Shown: positions 8,226 through 17,224, counted from the first letter of the stretch. The stretch: 64,000 nucleotides of DNA from Streptomyces xanthochromogenes (GCF_014650455.1 NZ_BMUZ01000003.1:310001-374000), one strand, 5' to 3'. Made by a program: numbers and translations. Notes: generated by a model from the sequence alone, not told the origin.

Positions 8226-9671
8226 CTAGGCACGCCCGAGGAGTTGGCTTCCGGCTGTACTGTCGGAGCGGGCGGTGAAGAAGTCGGTGAAGGCCTGGAC
8301 GAACTCGTCTTCGGTGATGCGGCCGTCTCCATCGTGGTCGACCTGGCGGAAGCCGTGGTTGAGTTCGGCGGGATGGACTCGGGAGCCGCCGAAGACCGTG
8401 CGGTACTCGTCGGCGCACAGGTGTCCGCTGCCGTCGGTGTCCACCGCGTGGAAGACGGCCCGCATCGCGACGTGCAGTCCCTGCTCAAGGTAGGCCGGCC
8501 CCTCGTCGATGCCGGCGAGCACGGCCGTGACGAACTCCTCGCAGCTCACCCGACCGTCCTCGTCGGCGTCCATACCCGTCCGCAGCTGTTGCCACCAGAC
8601 CTCGAAGGCGGCATAGACCTGAGCTTCCTGCTCCGGGCCGAGTTCGAGTGGCCAGCACACGTTGTGCGCCATGGCCTGGAGATCGGCCGAGTTGATGTGG
8701 CCGTCGCCGGTCTGGTCCAGGATCTGGCTGAAGAAGGCCCGCAGACGCACCGGACGGGCATCGGCGCCCTTGCGGCGGCGAGGTGCGGGGAGCCGGACGG
8801 GGCCCGTCTCCGGCACGGAAGACGGATCGCCGGACGCGATGTGCGGGAGCGGAGCCGCGGCATTCCCCGTCAGCGGGGTGCGGTAGCGGCGGTGCTCCGG
8901 CAGCACGTTCATCAGCACCCGCATTCCGCGGTGCAGGGTGAAGGACAGCAGGGCCGCGCGGCGGGTGCGGACCAGGCCGAAGCGTTCACGGAACGCCTCC
9001 GGCAGGTCCGCAACGGTCAGCGCCTCGATCACGTGCGCGGCCACCGTGCGCAGCAGCGGCCACGCCGGTGCCAGGCGGCCAAGACGGCGGGGTGCGGGGG
9101 CTTCGCGGAGCATGTCGAAGAGCAGGTAGCGCACGGGTTCGCCGTACTCCAGGCGCTCGCGGATCGTACGGTCCACATATGCCGGCACGTCGGCAGCCGT
9201 GGCCGGGAACAGGTCGTCGGGCAGCTCGAACTCGGCACACACCGCCCGGAACTCCCCGTACATGCGGTCCAGTTCGGGCGCCGTCAGTGGATGTCCCGAC
9301 AGTTCACGCATGGTCGTCATGGACTCGTACAAGGTGACCAGTACCCACACCCGCACCACCGGATCCGATGCGCTGAACGGCCTGCCCTGCTCGTCGGTAC
9401 CTGCCAGGCGGCGGTGTGTGCGCTCCAGGCGGGCGACTTCACGGCGCAGCCCTTCACGGTCGGAGAAGAACAGCCGCTTGCCGCTGTCCATGGTGTGCTC
9501 GATGCGCCGCCACGGGTGGGCGCGGTAGGTGGAGAAGCTGGTCACGCCCGCGGCGACCGCCGGGTCCGCGTTCTGCAGAACCAGCAGCCGCCATGCCACG
9601 AGCCCGATCCGCCACTCCCCCAAGGTGCGGCGCAGCAGCGATTCAGGACCAGGAAGATCGGCGGTAACCAA
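8226..9671 (-). CDS. MpaB-type (DUF2236) oxygenase fused to four EF-hands
   Basis: A 481-residue protein with two parts. Residues about 10-270 match the helical ER-bound oxygenase MpaB / rubber-oxygenase-like family (LLRRTLGEWRIGLVAWRLLV, a RIEHTMDSGKRLFF segment, LERTHRRLAG with a candidate haem-region His, then VWVLVTLYESM). Residues about 305-481 are a calerythrin-like module with four canonical Ca loops: DQTGDGHINSADL (319), DADEDGRVSCEEF (368), DTDGSGHLCADEY (411) and DHDGDGRITEDEF (445). All loops keep Asp at position 1 and an acidic or near-acidic position 12. TTG at 9671 is favoured by GAGGAGA eight bases upstream. It may be a haem oxygenase controlled by calcium; the substrate is unknown. 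Confidence 0.85.
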   Translation of the reverse strand: MVTADLPGPESLLRRTLGEWRIGLVAWRLLVLQNADPAVAAGVTSFSTYRAHPWRRIEHTMDSGKRLFFSDREGLRREVARLERTHRRLAGTDEQGRPFSASDPVVRVWVLVTLYESMTTMRELSGHPLTAPELDRMYGEFRAVCAEFELPDDLFPATAADVPAYVDRTIRERLEYGEPVRYLLFDMLREAPAPRRLGRLAPAWPLLRTVAAHVIEALTVADLPEAFRERFGLVRTRRAALLSFTLHRGMRVLMNVLPEHRRYRTPLTGNAAAPLPHIASGDPSSVPETGPVRLPAPRRRKGADARPVRLRAFFSQILDQTGDGHINSADLQAMAHNVCWPLELGPEQEAQVYAAFEVWWQQLRTGMDADEDGRVSCEEFVTAVLAGIDEGPAYLEQGLHVAMRAVFHAVDTDGSGHLCADEYRTVFGGSRVHPAELNHGFRQVDHDGDGRITEDEFVQAFTDFFTARSDSTAGSQLLGRA

Positions 9672-10179
9672 GGGAACGTCTCCTCGAGCACGTGCACGGT
9701 GATGAGCAGGGGACGGCCGGGAGAGATGATCCAGACGTCCGTCCGGCCCAACTGCCGTACCGGGACGGGGAAGCGGCCACATTCCCGAGTTCACCCGTCC
9801 GGGAAACGCCGCGTTCGCCCCGGCGCGCCACCGCACGCCTCGATCCCGCGCGCACTCGGTGAGGACGTCAGCAGGGCGCTCCAGATCTCCCGTCGGCTCA
9901 AGGGCCTTCCGGCCGTGGGGATCAGTGAGGAGTGCACGAAGGGAACCAAGCCGGCCAACCGGATGAGTAGTGGCCGGGGAAGCAGGACGCGCCGGTGCCA
10001 CCGTGGCCGGAAGATGCTCAAACCCGCAGTGGAGGGGCGGCTCCCGGATACCGCCAGGGTTTACCCACTGACGCGTGGAGTGGAAGTGGCGGTCCTCCGT
10101 CGGCACGATTCGGGTTGCCCTGTCCGGTCTCTAGCGTCGTGTGACGAGAGAACCACTCGCGAAGAGACAGGAGTTGGGT
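9672..10179. other. Divergent gene-free region, MpaB-EF and small secreted gene
   Basis: About 500 bp between divergent genes; it should hold both promoters. The minus-strand frame of the oxygenase stays open across most of it, but codon choice there is poor and it lacks a ribosome site, so I treat it as non-coding. No dyad stood out. Confidence 0.4.
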
Positions 10180-10485
10180 GTGCTGAAACTCAGGATCGCC
10201 GCGTTGTCAGCGGCCGCCGTACTGATCGGATCGGGCGCAGCGACCGTGGGAACGGCCGCTCAGGCGGAAGCGTCCCCGAAGTGTCATGTGTGGGAGCAGA
10301 ACACCACCAGGTTCTCCGGTTGGTGTGATGGTCACGGGCCGGCGAGTTACCGCGCCACCATCACGTGTCGACACGGCGGCGCGCACCAGGGAGCGTGGGT
10401 CTGGCAGGGGGATCGCCGGGGCTCGACGGCATGGTGTGAGAAGAACGACCGCGTCGCCAGCAAGTGGCAGTTCCGCACCGGCTGA
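10180..10485 (+). CDS. Small secreted cysteine-containing protein
   Basis: A 101-residue protein starting at GTG 10180 with AGGAG six bases upstream. The first ~30 residues form a Sec signal (LKLRIAALSAAAVLIGSGAA ... AQAEAS). The mature part of about 70 residues has four Cys (KCHVWE, GWCDGHG, TCRHGG, AWCEKND), which suggests two disulfides in a small beta fold, and many Trp and Gly. I do not recognise the family. It is followed by a very strong terminator, so it is its own transcription unit. Confidence 0.75.
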   Translation: MLKLRIAALSAAAVLIGSGAATVGTAAQAEASPKCHVWEQNTTRFSGWCDGHGPASYRATITCRHGGAHQGAWVWQGDRRGSTAWCEKNDRVASKWQFRTG

Positions 10486-10496
10486 CCGGCCGGGCA

Positions 10497-10536
10497 TGCC
10501 TGAGCCCCGGCCGTGAAGACGGCCGGGGCTCAGGCA
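10497..10536 (+). terminator. Strong hairpin terminator, 18-bp perfect stem
   Basis: TGCCTGAGCCCCGGCCGT (10497-10514) and its exact complement (10519-10536) enclose a GAAG tetraloop, 11 bp after the stop of the small secreted gene. It also faces the end of the convergent CGNR gene, so it may work in both directions. Confidence 0.85.
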
Positions 10537-10629
10537 CGCGCGGCGTTGTGCTCCCATTCGGGGCGGCAGTTGGGGGGTCGGCCCGTGCCGCCGCGGACGT
10601 TCGAGCTCTGGATGGACTCGCAGCAACGA

Positions 10630-11205
10630 CTACGCTGCCGATCCGGAGCCCTCACGCTTGGCGGCATTGAATCGCGCCTTCTTCTCGCGATTCCCGCACG
10701 TGTTCATCTCGCACCATCTGCGCGTGCGGCTCCGGCTGGTGTCGAAGAACGCTGCTTGGCATGTCGGCGAGGCGCACAAGGCCAGTCGTCCGTCTCGTTC
10801 GCCGGTGATGATGTCGATCGCGTCCGCGGCGACAACACCCAGGGCGTCCTCCACGGGGGATGCCGAGCCGAGTCGCCATTGCCGATTGCGTTCGGGCGTC
10901 AAGATGGCCGCGGCGCGACCCTCAGTGCTGTGTTCATTGATGACCTGGACAGCAGAGGCGGGGAGCGGTTCTCGGCGCGCGGCCGCCGTCGCGGCGGCAT
11001 GGATCGATTCCCTCAACTCCCAAGCACGTTCGAGCTGCTGGGCGTTGCAGGACTCCACGGCGAGACCGCTCACCGACAGCCAGTCCACGAGTCGACGCGG
11101 CACGGGAATACGTTCCACGGCATCGCCACACCGCTCCGTCAGGGTTGCCGTGAAGCTGGTCGCCAGCACCTTGCCGAGACGGAATTCAGGGAACTGAGGA
11201 CGCAT
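10630..11205 (-). CDS. CGNR zinc-finger / ABATE-domain regulator
   Basis: A 191-residue protein starting MRPQFPEFRL. The N-terminal part (about 1-130) matches the ABATE stress-response domain layout, with LVDWLSVSGL and a helical LRESIHAAATAAARR. The C terminus holds the zinc finger LCASPTCQAAFFDTSRSRTR followed by WCEMNTCGNREKKARF, giving the four zinc Cys and the name-giving CGNR. Proteins of this kind are presumed DNA-binding regulators in actinomycetes. It is divergent from the small ORF/epoxide hydrolase pair and may regulate it. Confidence 0.88.
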   Translation of the reverse strand: MRPQFPEFRLGKVLATSFTATLTERCGDAVERIPVPRRLVDWLSVSGLAVESCNAQQLERAWELRESIHAAATAAARREPLPASAVQVINEHSTEGRAAAILTPERNRQWRLGSASPVEDALGVVAADAIDIITGERDGRLALCASPTCQAAFFDTSRSRTRRWCEMNTCGNREKKARFNAAKREGSGSAA

Positions 11206-11309
11206 GGAACCACCATAGCCGGTTGCATGCGCATGTCGACGGCTGCTAGAACCGTCATTGCCGGTTCCAGCATGCCGCAGGCCGCTGCCAACGATGAACG
11301 GGAGGCCCC

Positions 11310-11411
11310 ATGTCCACATTCAGGCGCGTCATCGACCCCGCAGGTGCCGTCGACCGCGGCGTCCTCCCGCCGACGCACCCCGGTGTCAGCACCGGCGGGG
11401 GCGTCTCATGA
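11310..11411 (+). CDS. Small ORF coupled to the epoxide hydrolase gene
   Basis: An ATG at 11310 preceded by GGGAGG (four bases away) opens 33 codons (MSTFRRVIDPAGAVDRGVLP ...) and ends in a TGA that overlaps the ATG of the epoxide hydrolase as ATGA. The peptide is not hydrophobic and I recognise no family. The good ribosome site and the stop/start overlap suggest it is translated and couples translation to the enzyme; it could also be the relic of a longer gene. Confidence 0.4.
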   Translation: MSTFRRVIDPAGAVDRGVLPPTHPGVSTGGGVS

Positions 11412-12589
11412 ACCGTCGAAACGGCGACCTGCAAGTCTTTGAAGCCCGCGCGACTGACGCCGATCTCGACGATCTGCGGGCCCGACTGTCCGCGGCGCGG
11501 CTGCCCGAGGCCGAGACGGTCCGTCGCGTCGCGCCCGACCCGCGCCGATGGGATCAGGGCGTTCCCCTCGCCGACCTCGTGGACGTCGTGACCTACTGGC
11601 GGACCGGGTACGACTGGCGGCGATTCGAAGCACGCCTCAACCAGATCGGCCAGTTCCGCACGACCATTGACGGACTGGGCATCCACTTCCTGCACCGCCG
11701 GTCCGCGCGTACGGATGCCACTCCACTGGTCTTGACGCACGGCTGGCCGGGCAGCGTCGCCGAGTTCATTGATGTAGTGGACGAACTGGCAGATCCGAAA
11801 AGCGCGGCGGCGCCCGCGTTCCACGTCGTGGTTCCGTCGCTGCCAGGATTTGGATACAGCGACAAGCCGTCCACCACCGGGTGGGGAACGGAAAGGATCG
11901 CGGCGGCCTGGGTGGAGCTGATGGGAAGGCTCGGATACGACAAGTTCGTGGCCCACGGCGGCGACTGGGGAGGCGTGATCACCACGATCCTCGGCGGCAG
12001 CTTCCCGGAGCAGGTGCTCGGTATCCACACCACGACCGCGCAGGCACCGCCCGGGCTCACGACGGACGGACTGACGCCGGCGGAGCGCGAGTGGGCGGAG
12101 GAGACCAGTGGTTTCTGGCGCCATCGCGCGGCGTACGCGAAACAGCAGGCTGCCCGGCCCCAGACCATCGGCTACTCACTCGTCGACTCACCGGTCGGGC
12201 TGCTTGCCTGGATCCTCGACAAGTTCGCCGAGTGGTCGGACACCGAGGACAGCCCGTTCGAGAGGATGTCCATGGACCGGGTCCTTGACGACGTCACCCT
12301 GTATTGGCTCACGCGGACCGGCGCGTCGGCGGCCCGCATCTACTTCGAGAGCCACGACTCCCTCGACCCTGAACTTCGGGTCGACGTCCCGTCGGCGATC
12401 AGCGTGTATCCCCGCGACATCGAAAAGTGTCCGCGTCTCTGGGCGCAGGAGCGATTCCGTCGGATCGTCCGGTGGAGCACGCCCCAAAGCGGAGGGCACT
12501 TCCCGTCGCTGGAGGTTCCGGAGTCGTTCGTCGAGGACTTGCAGGAGGGTCTCGCGGCCGTTCTGGCCGCCGCCGGTGATTCCTCCTGA
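11408..12589 (+). CDS. Epoxide hydrolase (EHN-type alpha/beta hydrolase)
   Basis: A 393-residue soluble enzyme. The N-terminal EHN region (about 1-110) contains LRARLSAARLPEAE and YWRTGYDWRRFEARLNQIGQF. The hydrolase core has the HGWPGS oxyanion motif (TPLVLTHGWPGSVAEF), SLPGFGYSDKP, the nucleophile Asp in HGGDWGG, and the closing His in SGGHFPSLE. This is the arrangement of microsomal-type epoxide hydrolases of actinomycetes. It is translated from an ATG overlapping the small upstream ORF. Role is probably ring opening of an organic epoxide in detoxification or catabolism; it could also be a haloalkane-type hydrolase, but the DWGG motif fits epoxide hydrolases better. Confidence 0.9.
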   Translation: MNRRNGDLQVFEARATDADLDDLRARLSAARLPEAETVRRVAPDPRRWDQGVPLADLVDVVTYWRTGYDWRRFEARLNQIGQFRTTIDGLGIHFLHRRSARTDATPLVLTHGWPGSVAEFIDVVDELADPKSAAAPAFHVVVPSLPGFGYSDKPSTTGWGTERIAAAWVELMGRLGYDKFVAHGGDWGGVITTILGGSFPEQVLGIHTTTAQAPPGLTTDGLTPAEREWAEETSGFWRHRAAYAKQQAARPQTIGYSLVDSPVGLLAWILDKFAEWSDTEDSPFERMSMDRVLDDVTLYWLTRTGASAARIYFESHDSLDPELRVDVPSAISVYPRDIEKCPRLWAQERFRRIVRWSTPQSGGHFPSLEVPESFVEDLQEGLAAVLAAAGDSS

Positions 12590-12916
12590 CGCTGTCGCAC
12601 CCCCTGACGTTCTTACCGTCGAACGTGCGCGCCGGCCACTGACCACCGTGGGCGCTCTCGCGCCGGGCCCCTCCCGAGCGCCTCTCCGCGCACACGGGAG
12701 ACGCGCCCTCCTCGTCAGTCCTGCCATGACTCCGTCGCAGGAAGTGTCACAGGAGGTGCAGGCTCGAAGATCCGCGACGTACTTGGTGATCAACTCGGGT
12801 GTCAGGTGCGGGATGTCGTGATCGTCGTGGAGCTCGGCCATCTGGACCGCCGCGCGGAATTTCGTGGGCCTGCAGGGCGGACCCGGGCATGGTGCACTGG
12901 CGATCAGTGGGCCGTG
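12590..12916. other. Gap with a possible gene remnant on the minus strand
   Basis: About 330 bp between convergent genes. On the minus strand, 12725-12875 reads as a plausible coding fragment (KFRAAVQMAELHDDHDIPHL, then TPELITKYVADLRAC) with good codon use. It continues into sequence that no longer looks coding and overlaps the epoxide hydrolase. I read it as a decayed gene end of unknown origin rather than a working gene. Confidence 0.3.
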
Positions 12917-14005
12917 TCAGCCAGCCGGTGGGGTGAGGCTGGTGCGGTCGAACGGGCCGCCGTGCGCGGCGGCGTACGTGATGGCGTCGTTGACGTCCGC
13001 AAGGCCGAAGGACCGGACTCGTTCGGGGGCGAGATCCAGAGTGCCCGAGGTGAGGAGCCGGATGATGCCGACATTGGCTGTGCGGGGGTACATCCACTGC
13101 CCGCGCACGGTGATCGAGTTGCGCATGATCCATGGGTACGGGAGTGCGAGGTCGTCGCCACCGAGCATGCCGACGCCCCCCATGAGGACGACGCGGCCGT
13201 ACTCGCGGACGGTCATGGCCGCCGCGCGCGACGCCGAGCTGGGTGCGCTCGGCGGGAGCAGGTCGATCACCATGTCGATCGGACCGTCGGCCGCCGCTGA
13301 CATCGCCGCGCGGTCGGTGGCCTCGTCTCCAGTCAGTGGGACCGGGCGCAGATGCGGACCGAACCGGTCGGCGAGGAGGTCGAGCGCGGCCTGGTTGCGG
13401 CCCGGGGCGACCACGCGGCCCGCTCCCATCGCGAACGCGACCGCGACCGCGCTGCTGCCGAGGTTGCCGGTGGCCCCGCTGACGAGTAGCGTCTCGCCGG
13501 CTGCGAGCCCGCCTGCCAGCAACCCGCCGTAGGAGATGGCGTGCACGGTGAGTGCGGCCCAGCGGGCCGGATCGTCCCCTGCCACGGTGGGCAGCGGGAA
13601 GACGTTCTCCGTCGGGACCCGCATGAGCTCGGCGAACGAACCGTCGTGCAGGTACCGGGCGAGCCGCGCGCCGCCCTCGCCGCGCGAGCTCCAGCCCTGG
13701 AGCGTGATGTCGGGTGTCAGGGCGTCGTCCCGCGAACGCACCGTCGAGTCGCACCACACCAGGTCGCCGACGCGCAGCCGTGTGGCGTCCGGGCCGACGT
13801 GGATGATCCGCCCCACGCCGCCGACACCGGGCACGACGGGAGGGACAAGGGGGTAGTTCCGCTTGCCGCCGAAGACTTCGGCGGCGTACGGCGCCACGCC
13901 GGCGGCGAGAACCTCGACCACCACCTCACCGCCCCCGGCCTCGGGGTCGGGTACCTCCCGCACTGTGAGCGGGGCACCGAACTGCGTCAGAACTGCTGCT
14001 CGCAC
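12917..14005 (-). CDS. Zinc-less MDR alcohol dehydrogenase / quinone oxidoreductase-like
   Basis: A 362-residue medium-chain dehydrogenase. GTG at 14005 follows GGAGG by seven bases. The N-terminal GroES-like domain (RAAVLTQFGAPLTVREVPDP, PGVGGVGRI) is followed by a Rossmann domain with LLVSGATGNLGSSAVAVA near 165-185. The catalytic zinc Cys/His set is not evident, which fits the NADPH quinone-reductase side of the superfamily. It is divergent from a LysR gene 101 bp away, its likely regulator. Substrate unknown. Confidence 0.85.
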   Translation of the reverse strand: MRAAVLTQFGAPLTVREVPDPEAGGGEVVVEVLAAGVAPYAAEVFGGKRNYPLVPPVVPGVGGVGRIIHVGPDATRLRVGDLVWCDSTVRSRDDALTPDITLQGWSSRGEGGARLARYLHDGSFAELMRVPTENVFPLPTVAGDDPARWAALTVHAISYGGLLAGGLAAGETLLVSGATGNLGSSAVAVAFAMGAGRVVAPGRNQAALDLLADRFGPHLRPVPLTGDEATDRAAMSAAADGPIDMVIDLLPPSAPSSASRAAAMTVREYGRVVLMGGVGMLGGDDLALPYPWIMRNSITVRGQWMYPRTANVGIIRLLTSGTLDLAPERVRSFGLADVNDAITYAAAHGGPFDRTSLTPPAG

Positions 14006-14106
14006 GTGATGACCTCCGTGTTTGTCCGTGCTCGTAGGATCGAAACTAGGAGCTGGGTGGGCATGCGGGAAGCGATGATCTCGCATTCGTGGTATGCGTA
14101 TGCCGC

Positions 14107-14991
14107 ATGGACATCTCCAGCGCGGGACTGCGGGTCCTGCGGCAGATCGCTGAGTCCGGCAGCTTCACCGCGGCAGCTGCCCGACTCGGCTACACACAGT
14201 CGGCCATCTCACGCCAGGCCGCGGCCCTCGAACGCAGCGTGGGCACGACCCTGTTCGAACGCCGCCCGGACGGGGTACAGCTCACCCCCTCCGGCTTGAC
14301 CCTGCTGCGGCACGCCCACACGGTCCTGGCCTCGCTCGCAGCGGCCGAGCGTGAGCTCACGGGCACCGTCCCGCAGACCGAACTGGTGCGGCTCGGGGCA
14401 GTCCTGAGCGCGGGCGCGGCGATCCTGCCCGCCGCACTCGCGGCGGCCGGCCCGCAGATCACGGTCACCACCCGCGAGGGCACCACGCCCACCCTGATCC
14501 GGGCGCTGCGCGCGGGCTCGCTCGACCTCGCCGTGCTGACGTCCCGCCCACCCCACCGGCCCTTCGACGGCGACTCACCGCGCCTGCACGTCGAGACCGT
14601 CTCGGACACCGAACTGGTGGTGGCGGTGCCCTCGACCGGAGAATTCGCCGGACGCACCACGGTGCACGTCGACGAGCTGGTCGACGCCGCGTGGATCGCC
14701 ACCCCGTCATCCAGCTCTGAGGCGCTGCTCGGCGTCTGGCCCGGACTGCCCGGACGGCCTCGCGTCATCCACTCCGCGCGCGACTGGCTGACGAAGCTCC
14801 ACCTGGTCGCCGGCGGCTTCGGTCTGACGACGGTGCCGTCCCGGCTCTCACCGGTGCTGCCACCGGGGGTGAGCCTGCTGCACGTCGACGGCGCACCCCC
14901 CGAGATCCGCCGGGTGCTCGTAGCGCGCCTCCCCGGCCACCCCACCCCGGCGATCACGGCCGTCACCCGAGCGATCAGTTCGACCGCCTGA
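14107..14991 (+). CDS. LysR-family transcriptional regulator
   Basis: A 294-residue regulator. The N-terminal winged helix is clear (LRVLRQIAESGSFTAAAARL, then YTQSAISRQAAALERSVG and LFERRPDGVQLT), followed by a periplasmic-binding-like effector domain from about residue 90. It starts 101 bp from the divergent dehydrogenase. The gap contains ATGCG (14063-14067) and CGCAT (14082-14086) arms around 14 bases, a layout that could serve as a LysR site. It probably controls the dehydrogenase; the effector is unknown. Confidence 0.9.
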   Translation: MDISSAGLRVLRQIAESGSFTAAAARLGYTQSAISRQAAALERSVGTTLFERRPDGVQLTPSGLTLLRHAHTVLASLAAAERELTGTVPQTELVRLGAVLSAGAAILPAALAAAGPQITVTTREGTTPTLIRALRAGSLDLAVLTSRPPHRPFDGDSPRLHVETVSDTELVVAVPSTGEFAGRTTVHVDELVDAAWIATPSSSSEALLGVWPGLPGRPRVIHSARDWLTKLHLVAGGFGLTTVPSRLSPVLPPGVSLLHVDGAPPEIRRVLVARLPGHPTPAITAVTRAISSTA

Positions 14992-15396
14992 ACCACCACC
15001 AAGGCCGCGCACGATCACGTGTCCCCCCTCCCCCTCGCGGCTGGGCACCGCGGTCACCGCCGGCTCTTCCTCCGTGGTGGCGGCGATCGGTTGCGCCGTC
15101 GTCGCGGCCCTGCGCCTACTCCTCGACGTGCTCGGCAAGCCGGTGGCCGGTGGCCGGTCCCACGGCAGCACACGCGAGCTGGGGCAGTCCGGCCGGCCGC
15201 CGTTGACCTGGATCTGCCGCCCAGGTGCGGAGGACAACCGGCGAGGGCAGAAGGGTCAACTACCTTCCAGTGCTCGCAGGCATGTCCCGACCGTGGAAGA
15301 CCGGGCCGCTCGATTCGTCCCGACCGACGGATTCGCTGACGTATCCTCGTCCGCACATACGAATTCCCGGGGCTGTCAGGGCCCTACCCTGCGGAG
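14992..15396. other. Gene-free region upstream of the PucR gene
   Basis: About 400 bp. One plus-strand frame near 15010-15170 reads as a short hydrophobic stretch (VVAAIGCAVVAALRLLLDVL), but it has no start with a ribosome site and soon loses coding character; it may be a relic. The part 15300-15390 is lower in G+C and is the likely PucR promoter. Confidence 0.35.
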
Positions 15397-17079
15397 ATGA
15401 TCAGCCACATGTCGGCGCACCCCGCGAGGAGCCTCAGCCGGGTGGTCGAGGACCTCGGCTCCACGCTCCTCGACCTGCTGTACGGCGGCACCGGGGGGAC
15501 CGTCGAGATCGGCGGCGTCGGCATTCACGATCCGTACGACGAACAGCACTACCCGCCGCACGCCATCGTCCTCGGCGCCGGCGTCCGTGGGGCCGAGGAC
15601 ATCGCGGAGGTCCTGTTCGGCCTCCGGTCCCATGGCGCCGCGGCCCTCGTGGTCAGGGGCCCGGTCGAGGACGCGGCCCGGCTCGAACGGGCGGTGGCCG
15701 AGACCGGAGTGGCGCTGCTGACGCTGACCCGCGGCGCGTCGTGGGCCCAGTTGGCGGCGATGCTGCGCACGCTGCTGTCCGAGGGAGACGTCGGAGAGGC
15801 CGGTGAACACACCTTGGGCGGGGTGCCGTCCGGCGATCTGTTCGCCTTGGCCAACGCCATCGGCACGCTGCTCGACGCGCCCGTCACCATCGAGGACCGC
15901 CGCTCCAGGATCCTTGCCTTCTCCGGTGGCCAGGACGAGGCCGACGATGCCCGTGTGGAGAGCATCCTGGCGCGCCAGGTGCCGGAGCGGTATCTGCGCC
16001 TTCACGAAGAGCACGGTGTGTTCAGGGAGTTGTACCGCAGCGAGGGCCTGGTGCACGTCCCGGCACCGGCTCTGGCGGACGAGGTGGCGTTGCCGCGCGT
16101 CGCGGTGGCGGTCCGGGCCGGGGACGAGGTCCTCGGCTCGGTGTGGGCGGCGTTGCGCCAGCCGCTGACCCGCGAGCGGGAGGCGGCTTTCCTGGAGGCG
16201 GCCAAGCTCGCCGCGCTGCACATGCTGCGCTTCCGCGCCGGAACCGACGCCGAGTACCGGCTGCGCGCCGACCTGGTGGCGACCGCGCTGGAAGGCGGTG
16301 CCGGAGCCATCGCGGCGCTCGGCCGCCTGGGACTGGCCGACGGACCGACCCTGGTCATGGCCATGGGCCTGCCCCCGGGCCGGGGCACGGACCACGCCCA
16401 CATCACCGCCGAGCACCAGCGTCTGGCCGCGGCGCTGGCCGTGCATCTCAGTGCCGTCCAGCCGCGATCCGCCGTGGCCCTGCTCGGCGACGTGGCCTAC
16501 GCGCTGTTCCCCGTGGCCGGGGACAGTGCCCACGTGCGCGAACGCGCCGTACGGGTCGCCTCGAACTTCCTTGAGCGCACCGGCGACCGGGCGGGAGCCG
16601 TCATCGGGATCGGGTCGGTGGCCCTGGAACCGGCGGCACTCGCGCGCTCCCGGGCCAACGCCGACCGCACCCTGCGGGTGCTCTTCAGCGGCCAGAGCCC
16701 TCAGCGCGTGGCGGCGATCGCCGATGTGTACGTCGACGCCCTCATGCTGGAGATGCGGGACCTGGCGATCAGCAACCGCGACGAGCTCTCCGGCCCGCTA
16801 GCCCGCCTCACGGCGTACGACGCCAAGCACAACGCCCACCTCGTCGAAACCCTGGGCGCCTGGCTGGACGCCTTCGGAGACGTCATCGCCGCTTCGGCCG
16901 GTGTGTTCGTCCACCCCAACACCTTTCGCTACCGCATCCGCCGGGTGGCCGAGGTGGGCCGGATCGACCTGCAGGACCCCTCCGCCCGGTTCGCCGCGAT
17001 GCTCCAGTTGCGTCTGATGGCGATGGACGGCGGCGGGGCACGCGCCGAGGGAACGCGGCACACCACCCCAACTGCCTGA
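15397..17079 (+). CDS. PucR-family transcriptional regulator
   Basis: A 560-residue protein with the PucR layout: an N-terminal PucR domain (about 10-135, ending with LLTLTRGASWAQLAAMLRTLL), a GAF/GGDEF-like middle part (about 150-400) and a C-terminal helix-turn-helix of the HTH_30 type (AAGVFVHPNTFRYRIRRVAE). Family members activate purine, amino-acid or amine catabolism genes. GGAG abuts the ATG at 15397; a second ATG at 15409 is possible. It runs towards the aldo/keto reductase gene, which may be a target, but an inverted repeat lies between them. Confidence 0.88.
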   Translation: MISHMSAHPARSLSRVVEDLGSTLLDLLYGGTGGTVEIGGVGIHDPYDEQHYPPHAIVLGAGVRGAEDIAEVLFGLRSHGAAALVVRGPVEDAARLERAVAETGVALLTLTRGASWAQLAAMLRTLLSEGDVGEAGEHTLGGVPSGDLFALANAIGTLLDAPVTIEDRRSRILAFSGGQDEADDARVESILARQVPERYLRLHEEHGVFRELYRSEGLVHVPAPALADEVALPRVAVAVRAGDEVLGSVWAALRQPLTREREAAFLEAAKLAALHMLRFRAGTDAEYRLRADLVATALEGGAGAIAALGRLGLADGPTLVMAMGLPPGRGTDHAHITAEHQRLAAALAVHLSAVQPRSAVALLGDVAYALFPVAGDSAHVRERAVRVASNFLERTGDRAGAVIGIGSVALEPAALARSRANADRTLRVLFSGQSPQRVAAIADVYVDALMLEMRDLAISNRDELSGPLARLTAYDAKHNAHLVETLGAWLDAFGDVIAASAGVFVHPNTFRYRIRRVAEVGRIDLQDPSARFAAMLQLRLMAMDGGGARAEGTRHTTPTA

Positions 17080-17150
17080 CGAGGCAGGCTGGTTCTGCCA
17101 CCGAAGGCGTTCTCCGGAACCTCAAGGATCAGCACGCACGCACCGGGCAT

Positions 17151-17213
17151 CCGTCCGTCACCGCGCCCGGTCGCGCAGCCGTGCCGGCCGGGTCAGGGAG
17201 CGGTGACGGACGG
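17151..17213. repeat. 13-bp inverted repeat just before the aldo/keto reductase
   Basis: CCGTCCGTCACCG (17151-17163) and CGGTGACGGACGG (17201-17213) are perfect complements 37 bases apart. The right arm ends 11 bases before the reductase ATG. It could be a terminator for the PucR gene, an attenuator, or a protein site. Confidence 0.5.
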
Positions 17214-17224
17214 AATCGGACAGG

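Noticed and set aside
9672..10106. A longer N terminus of the MpaB-EF protein
   Set aside because: The open frame upstream lacks a ribosome site and reads as low-complexity; the TTG at 9671 has a good site and starts near the conserved part.
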